Of a DNA stretch of 18,961 nucleotides, positions 14,408 to 18,961 are shown one piece after another. Position 1 is the first letter of the stretch; every line of letters begins with the position of its first letter. The translations under genes were made by a program, and so were the position numbers. The stretch comes from DASXUC01 sp036004445 (GTDB lineage: Bacteria > Sysuimicrobiota > Sysuimicrobiia > Sysuimicrobiales > Kaftiobacteriaceae): the NCBI GenBank assembly GCA_036004445.1, contig DASYRL010000137.1, positions 1 through 18,961 on the forward strand, in the 5' to 3' direction. The notes beneath the pieces are model-generated. The model had not been told where the DNA came from, searched no databases, and saw only the letters and a program-made list of their open reading frames with translations.

Positions 14408-15177
14408 CGGCCCGAGACCGCACCACCGCCCTGCTGCCGCCGACGATCGTGCTCGTTGCCGTCTTGCTCGTCTGGGAGGTGGGGACGCGTCTGTTCCGGG
14501 TCCCCGTGTTCGTGCTCCCGGCGCCCAGCGCGGTATGGGACGCGTTGGTGACCTGGCATGGGGCCATCTGGTTCAATGCCACAGAGACGCTCTACACCAC
14601 GCTGGTCGGCTTCGGACTGGCAATTGTCGGCGGGATGGGGCTGGGGTTGATGATCGGATACTCGACCCTCGTCTACCGCGCGCTGTACCCGCTGCTGGTC
14701 GGATTCAACAGCGTGCCGAAGGCGGCCATCGTGCCGGTGCTGGTGATCTGGTTCGGGATCGGTACCGTGCCCGCCATCATCACCGCGTTCCTCATCTCGT
14801 TCTTCCCGATCGTCGTGAACGTCGCCACCGGACTGGCCACGATGGAGCCGGAGCTGCAGGACGTATTGCGTTCGCTGGGGGCCAGCCGCGTTGAAATCTT
14901 CATGAAGGTCGGCATCCCGCGGTCGCTGCCGTACTTCTTCGCCTCGCTGAAGGTGGCCGCCACGCTGGCGTTCGTGGGCGCGGTGATCTCCGAGACGGTT
15001 GCCAGCAACCGCGGCATCGGTTATCTCATGCTGTCGGCGAGTTCGCGGTTCGAGGTGCCGCTGGTCTTCGCAGGATTGGTGGTTGTCGCGGCGATGGGTG
15101 TCATCCTCTTCGCCGCGTTTGCCGTGCTGGAACGCCGCTTTACAGGATGGGCGTACCGCGGGCAGTCGATGCCGTAA
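14404..15177 (+). CDS. ABC transporter permease, nitrate/sulfonate/taurine (SsuC/TauC) type
   Basis: A 257-residue inner-membrane permease of the BPD_transp_1 family, normal in length for SsuC/TauC/ThiX. It has about six membrane segments, the FVLPAPSAVWDAL segment (36-48) that follows the first helix in this family, the PKAAIVPVLVIWFGIG helix (105-120), and the EAA coupling loop LRSLGASRVEIFMKVGIP (155-172). The ATG at 14404 overlaps the ATPase stop, so the three importer genes form one unit. A longer in-frame extension upstream, reaching back into the ATPase gene, is rejected. The substrate is unknown; see the binding protein. The gene ends three bases before the convergent ygeY stop, leaving no intergenic terminator. 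Confidence 0.95.
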   Translation: MTARDRTTALLPPTIVLVAVLLVWEVGTRLFRVPVFVLPAPSAVWDALVTWHGAIWFNATETLYTTLVGFGLAIVGGMGLGLMIGYSTLVYRALYPLLVGFNSVPKAAIVPVLVIWFGIGTVPAIITAFLISFFPIVVNVATGLATMEPELQDVLRSLGASRVEIFMKVGIPRSLPYFFASLKVAATLAFVGAVISETVASNRGIGYLMLSASSRFEVPLVFAGLVVVAAMGVILFAAFAVLERRFTGWAYRGQSMP

Positions 15178-15180
15178 CCC

Positions 15181-16389
15181 TCAGCCGGCCATGCCGCTCA
15201 GCACCAGCGGGAGCAGCGCGTAGAAGCGGGCGGAGGTAGTGACCTCAGACAGCGGCACCTGATCGAGTGTGGTGTGTGCATACCGCTCGTCACCTGGACC
15301 GAAGCCGATCGATGGGATGTTGGCTTTCCCCATCCAGTAGGTGCCGTTGGTCGAGAACGCCCACCGCCCAAGTGACGTCGGTTTCCCCAGGGCGACGCGC
15401 GCCGCTTCCTGCCCGGCCCGTACCAGTACGTGGTCTTCCGGGAGCGCCCACGCCGGATAGACTTTCTCGACCGGAAAGGCGAACCCCGTATACGACGGAT
15501 TTTCGTACATCGGAACGGCAATGTCCGCGCCGGCCGCCGCGGGCAGGCCGCGCAGTTCGGCGAGCACCTGCTCTTTCGTTTCTCCTACGGTGACGCGCCG
15601 GTCGACGTAGACCGAGCACACGTCGGGCACTGCGTTCAGCGAGGGCGCGCGGCTCTCGATCTGGGTGACCGCGACCGTGCCCGGGCCGAGGAAGGGGTCG
15701 CCGGTGAACGTCTGGTTGAGCGCGGCGACCTCCGCCGCAAACGCCGCGGCCTTGTAGATGGCGTTGTCCCCCCGCTCCGGCGCGCTGGCGTGAGCGGTCT
15801 TTCCGTGGAAGGTGACGCTGACCTCCACCCGACCGCGATGCCCGCGGTAGACTTGCAGTTTCGTGGGTTCCCCGATCACCACGTAGTCGGGCCGGATCCG
15901 TTCGTGTTCGACCAGCGCGTGCCCGGCGATCCCGTCGCACCACTCCTCCATGTTCCCGAAGTAGTAGCACGTCCAGCCCTCGAGGAGGCCGAGTTGCTTC
16001 AATGCGTGCAGGGCGTAGATCATCGGCGGGGTGCTGCCCTTTTCGTCGCCGGCGCCCAGCGCGTAGAAGATGCCGTCGTCGACTTTGCCGGTGAACGGAT
16101 CCCACTGCCAGGCCGCGCGGTCGCTGATCCCGACGGTGTCGAGGTGGCTGTCGAAGAGCAGCGATCGCGGGCCGGAGCCGATCCGGCCGATGACATTGCC
16201 CATCGCGTCAAAGCGCACGGTATCGAATCCCAGATCGCGCATCCGGTCGGCGACGACGCTGCCGACGTCTCTGAGTTGGCTGTCGTAGCTGCGAATGGCG
16301 ACGATCTCGCGCAGGAACTGGATCATTTCGGCATCGCGTTCGCCGAGGAAATCGGCGATGCGTGTGGTGGTGTCAGAATCCAGGGGCAT
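15181..16389 (-). CDS. ygeY: YgeY-type M20 family metallohydrolase
   Basis: A 402-residue protein, almost the same length as E. coli YgeY, in the M20/DapE/ArgE family of zinc amidohydrolases. Metal ligands and catalytic residues are visible: H82 and D84 in DSHLDT, D115 in GAGDEKG, E148/E149 in NMEEWCDG, E174 in IGEPT and H372 in GPGDERYAH. YgeY-specific stretches include EPTKLQVYRGHRGR (174-187), SAPERGDNAI (202-211), VDRRVTVGET and FSTNGTYWMG. In the purine-degradation cluster this family is proposed to hydrolyse an amide, carbamoyl or ureido bond of a ring-opened intermediate; the exact substrate here is unknown. ATG 16389 is chosen because GGAGG lies seven bases upstream; an in-frame extension to 16593 has no support. 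It is divergent from the PLP enzyme genes and convergent with the importer. Confidence 0.92.
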   Translation of the reverse strand: MPLDSDTTTRIADFLGERDAEMIQFLREIVAIRSYDSQLRDVGSVVADRMRDLGFDTVRFDAMGNVIGRIGSGPRSLLFDSHLDTVGISDRAAWQWDPFTGKVDDGIFYALGAGDEKGSTPPMIYALHALKQLGLLEGWTCYYFGNMEEWCDGIAGHALVEHERIRPDYVVIGEPTKLQVYRGHRGRVEVSVTFHGKTAHASAPERGDNAIYKAAAFAAEVAALNQTFTGDPFLGPGTVAVTQIESRAPSLNAVPDVCSVYVDRRVTVGETKEQVLAELRGLPAAAGADIAVPMYENPSYTGFAFPVEKVYPAWALPEDHVLVRAGQEAARVALGKPTSLGRWAFSTNGTYWMGKANIPSIGFGPGDERYAHTTLDQVPLSEVTTSARFYALLPLVLSGMAG

Positions 16390-16599
16390 GTAGGGACCTC
16401 CGTTCGCTCGTGAGGCCTTCGACACTCTTTGGTCTGAGCCTGTTGAATAGACCTCCGGGCTGGACAGGGCTAAATCCATGAGCGATGGCCGCCCCAGTCT
16501 GCGTCCGGCAATGTGTAAGATGGGCCCTCCACCAGCCCTCGCTGATCCAGCGAACTCGTCGTCGAGGAGAACCCAGGACGTGACACGAAACACGAGGTC
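16390..16599. promoter_or_regulatory. Divergent intergenic region between ygeY and the PLP enzyme operon
   Basis: 210 bases that should contain promoters for ygeY (minus) and the two PLP enzymes (plus). The ygeY ribosome binding site (GGAGG on the minus strand) is at its left edge. A perfect small palindrome, TCGCTG-ATC-CAGCGA, is at 16539-16553, about 46 bases before the PLP gene start, and could be an operator. I see no convincing -35/-10 pair, RNA gene or terminator. Confidence 0.5.
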
Positions 16600-17841
16600 G
16601 TGCCGTCACACCTCGGTCTCGTCAGCGGGTATACCTGTGTACGGTGCGGCCGCACTTACGACGCGACCGAACACCGCCTGACGTGTGCCGTCTGCGGGAG
16701 CGAAGGGACTCTCGACGTGACGTACGACTACGATGAGGTGCGCGGCCGGCTCACGCCCGCATTCCTCGCCGAGGCGCCGGGGACACACTGGCGGTATCTT
16801 CCGCTGCTGCCGCTGCCCGAGGGCATCCGGCTGCCGGTCGCGCCGGTGGGCTGGACGCCGGCGTTCGAGGCTGTACCGCTGGCCGCTCACTTCGGGCTGC
16901 GGAGCATCCTGCTGAAGGATGACGGCCGCAACCCCACGGCGTCGCTGAAAGATCGCGCATCGTCAGTGGGTGCCGCCCACGCGGCTGCGTCGGGCTATCG
17001 GGACATCACGTGCGCATCAACCGGCAACGCCGCGTCGTCTCTGGCGGGGATGGCTGCCCAGCTCGGCCTGCAGGCCTACATCTTCGTTCCCGCGCAGGTG
17101 TCCGCGGCCAAGCTCACGCAGATGCTGATGTACGGCGCGACTGTCTTCCTGGTGCGCGGGAGCTACGAGGACGCGTTCCGTCTGTCGATGGATGCCGCGG
17201 CCCGGTTCGGATGGTACAACCGCAACAGCGCGATCAATCCACTCTTGGTGGAAGGCAAGAAGACCGTCGGCCTCGAGATCGCGGAGCAGACGGCGTCCGC
17301 ACCTCCCGACGTCGTGGTGGTGCCGCTCGGCGATGGCTGCACGCTGGCGGGGACGTGGAAGGGGCTGCGCGAGATGCACCTGCTGGGATTCAGTCCTCGC
17401 ATCCCGCGGGTGATCGGGGTGCAGGCGGCGGGCGCGGCGCCCATTGCGGCCGCCTTCGCGGCAGATCGCGACGTCACGTCCGTGCCGGCGCAGACGATGG
17501 CGGATGGAATCGCCGTGGGCACACCGCGCAACTGGCGCAAAGCGCTGGCAGCCGTCCGGGCGTCGGATGGCACGATCGTGACGGTCACCGACGAGGAGAT
17601 CGCGGATGCGATGCGGCTGCTCGCGCGGCTGACGGGCGTATGGGGCGAGCCGGCCGCGCTAGCGGGGATCGCGGCGCTTCCACACCTGCGGGACCGGGGA
17701 GTGATCGGTCCGCGGGAGCGGGTGCTGGTCTTGATCACCGGGCACGGGCTGAAGGATCCGGCCGCGGCGCGGCGGGCGGCCCCCGGACACGCGATGGAGA
17801 TTGAGGCCACACCTGAGGCTGTGCAGGAGGCGGTGCGATGA
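16600..17841 (+). CDS. Threonine-synthase-like PLP enzyme (fold type II) with N-terminal zinc ribbon
   Basis: A 413-residue protein of the threonine synthase/tryptophan synthase-beta superfamily. It opens with a rubredoxin-like zinc ribbon, YTCVRCGRTY (11-20) and CAVCGSEGTLDVTYDY (29-44; C13, C16, C29, C32), as in many ThrC-like proteins. The PLP lysine is K117 in NPTASLKDRAS (111-121); the substrate/cofactor loop is ASTGNAASS (139-147), and PLGDGCTLAGTW supplies the phosphate-binding loop. Conventional threonine synthases read NPTGSFKDRG, so the active site is not standard. Coupled to a second PLP enzyme and next to ygeY, it probably acts on an amino acid from purine breakdown, such as elimination from 2,3-diaminopropionate, the job of YgeX elsewhere; this is inference. 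True threonine synthase remains possible. GTG start at 16600, with only GAGG very near upstream, so the start is moderately sure. Confidence 0.85.
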   Translation: MPSHLGLVSGYTCVRCGRTYDATEHRLTCAVCGSEGTLDVTYDYDEVRGRLTPAFLAEAPGTHWRYLPLLPLPEGIRLPVAPVGWTPAFEAVPLAAHFGLRSILLKDDGRNPTASLKDRASSVGAAHAAASGYRDITCASTGNAASSLAGMAAQLGLQAYIFVPAQVSAAKLTQMLMYGATVFLVRGSYEDAFRLSMDAAARFGWYNRNSAINPLLVEGKKTVGLEIAEQTASAPPDVVVVPLGDGCTLAGTWKGLREMHLLGFSPRIPRVIGVQAAGAAPIAAAFAADRDVTSVPAQTMADGIAVGTPRNWRKALAAVRASDGTIVTVTDEEIADAMRLLARLTGVWGEPAALAGIAALPHLRDRGVIGPRERVLVLITGHGLKDPAAARRAAPGHAMEIEATPEAVQEAVR

Positions 17842-18961
17842 CCGTGCTCGGGCCGACCTATGCCGAGATGGAGGATCCCCGCCGGCTGCCGGAGGCATTC
17901 CGGGGGAGCGTGATCGACGCGCGCGGTCGGGAGCCCGACCCGCTCAACCTGTTTAACATCACCTGGCGGAGAGGCGACGGAACCATCAATCACATCGTCC
18001 TGCCGCCGGAGCTGACGGGTGTCTCCGCAAACATCATCGTGCTGCTTGGCAAGGATTTCCCCTCCGGCAGCCACAAAGTCGGACCAGTGTACACGACGCT
18101 GCTCGAGGCCGAGCTGGACGGACAGGCATCTCCTGAAACGAAGACACTGGTCGCACCGTCGACGGGGAACTTCGGCATCGGCGCATCATACGTGGGGAAA
18201 CTCAAGGGCTATCGGGTCATCGTCGTGATGCCCGATGGGATGAGCCGCGAGCGGTACGATCGCATCCGGCGCTATGGCGGCGAGCTCGACCTCACCCCCG
18301 GGACCGAGAGCGACGTTATCCTCACGCTTCAGCGAACTCACGAAGCCTACATGCGGCGGCCGGAGTACCTCGTGCTGGAGCAGTTTTCGCTGCTGCCCAA
18401 CTACCGTTTCCACCGCGCCGTTACCGGCCGAGCGGCGCTCGAAGCCGCATCGGGCTACGGGAACGGGCAGGTGGCGTTGTTTCTGGCCGCACCGGGGTCC
18501 GCCGGCACGCTGGCGGCAGGCGATGAAATCAAGGCGAAGTTCTCCGACGCGCTCATTGCCGCACCGGAGCCGCGCGAGTGTCCGACATTGTACAGCAGCG
18601 GGATCGGACACCACCGCATCGAGGGTGTCGGCGACAAGATGGTCACGCTCATCCACAACATCAGCACGACGGACTACGTGCTGCTCGTTCACGACGAAGA
18701 CTGTCTGTGGAGCCTGCTCGCGCTCCAGGAAACGTCGCTGGCGGGGATGATCGGGATTTCCTCGGCGGCCAATATCCTCGCCGCCGTGACGATGGCCCGT
18801 CACCTCGGCCTCGCGTCCACCGACAACGTCGTGACGGTGGCGACCGACGGGTTCGACCGCTACCCATCGGTCATCGAGGATCTCAAACAGAGGGCCGGAA
18901 GCGCGCTGAACTCGCAGCTGGCCCGCTGGCGTGAGCGGCCGTTTGCGCAGTCGACGCCCGA
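17838..18961 (+). CDS. Second fold type II PLP-dependent enzyme (3' truncated by window edge)
   Basis: An open frame from ATG 17838, overlapping the preceding stop (ATGA), to the end of the window: 374 codons without a stop. The PLP lysine is K80 in DFPSGSHKVGP (73-83); the SGSHK context is more like tryptophan-synthase beta chains than threonine synthase. The loop APSTGNFGIG (106-115) binds the substrate carboxylate in this fold, and AAPGSAGTLAAG supplies the glycine-rich phosphate loop. I cannot place it in a named subfamily. It does not resemble YgeX (diaminopropionate ammonia-lyase) in its motif wording. Coupled translation with the threonine-synthase-like protein suggests either two successive steps or two subunits of one enzyme. 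The remaining C-terminus lies outside the window. Confidence 0.85.
   Translation, partial: MTVLGPTYAEMEDPRRLPEAFRGSVIDARGREPDPLNLFNITWRRGDGTINHIVLPPELTGVSANIIVLLGKDFPSGSHKVGPVYTTLLEAELDGQASPETKTLVAPSTGNFGIGASYVGKLKGYRVIVVMPDGMSRERYDRIRRYGGELDLTPGTESDVILTLQRTHEAYMRRPEYLVLEQFSLLPNYRFHRAVTGRAALEAASGYGNGQVALFLAAPGSAGTLAAGDEIKAKFSDALIAAPEPRECPTLYSSGIGHHRIEGVGDKMVTLIHNISTTDYVLLVHDEDCLWSLLALQETSLAGMIGISSAANILAAVTMARHLGLASTDNVVTVATDGFDRYPSVIEDLKQRAGSALNSQLARWRERPFAQSTP

Noticed and set aside
1..18961. CRISPR arrays, tRNA or rRNA genes, insertion sequences
   Set aside because: No spaced direct-repeat array, cloverleaf, rRNA-like segment or transposase-like frame was found on either strand by eye.

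Overview
This is a high-GC, gene-dense bacterial window with no rRNA, tRNA, CRISPR array or insertion sequence that I can see. It holds about 15 protein genes, most of them overlapping by 1 to 8 bases (ATGA, GTGA, TAATG, TTGA junctions). Codon use looks uniform. The mix of an F420-type luciferase-like oxidoreductase, oligopeptide permeases, MurQ/AnmK and a purine-type cluster suggests a soil, sediment or hot-spring member of a high-GC Terrabacteria lineage (Armatimonadota-, Sysuimicrobiota- or Chloroflexota-like). That placement is a low-confidence guess from gene content alone.

Region 1 (1-4688, plus strand) is a translationally coupled cell-wall recycling operon. It has the end of a DppB-type permease, a DppC-type permease, a cytoplasmic serine hydrolase of the beta-lactamase fold, MurQ and AnmK. 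Read together, oligopeptide or muropeptide uptake feeds a probable peptide-trimming step, then anhydroMurNAc kinase, then MurNAc-6-P etherase.

Region 2 (12357 down to 4685, minus strand) is a five-gene operon in the order LLM oxidoreductase, fused Fe-S/molybdopterin xanthine-dehydrogenase-type hydroxylase, SsnA-type amidohydrolase, YgeW-type knotted carbamoyltransferase, DHA2 MFS transporter. A 109-bp imperfect palindrome sits between the hydroxylase and ssnA.

Region 3 (12358-15177) starts with a divergent intergenic region carrying an 18-bp stem-loop. It is followed on the plus strand by an NMT1/SsuA-like ABC importer (binding protein, ATPase, permease).

Region 4 (15181-18961) has a YgeY-type M20 hydrolase on the minus strand. 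Diverging from it are two overlapping fold-type-II PLP enzymes: a zinc-ribbon threonine-synthase-like protein, and a second protein that runs off the window end.

YgeW, YgeY, SsnA and the XdhD/selenium-type hydroxylase are the hallmark set of the anaerobic purine (uric acid) degradation cluster known from enteric bacteria and gut Firmicutes. Here that set occurs in a different arrangement. No YgeX, HyuA, YgfK or FAD subunit is visible; two other PLP enzymes stand where YgeX would be expected, and an LLM protein and a dedicated ABC importer are added. This variant catabolic island, with its possible leader RNA, is the most interesting content of the window.
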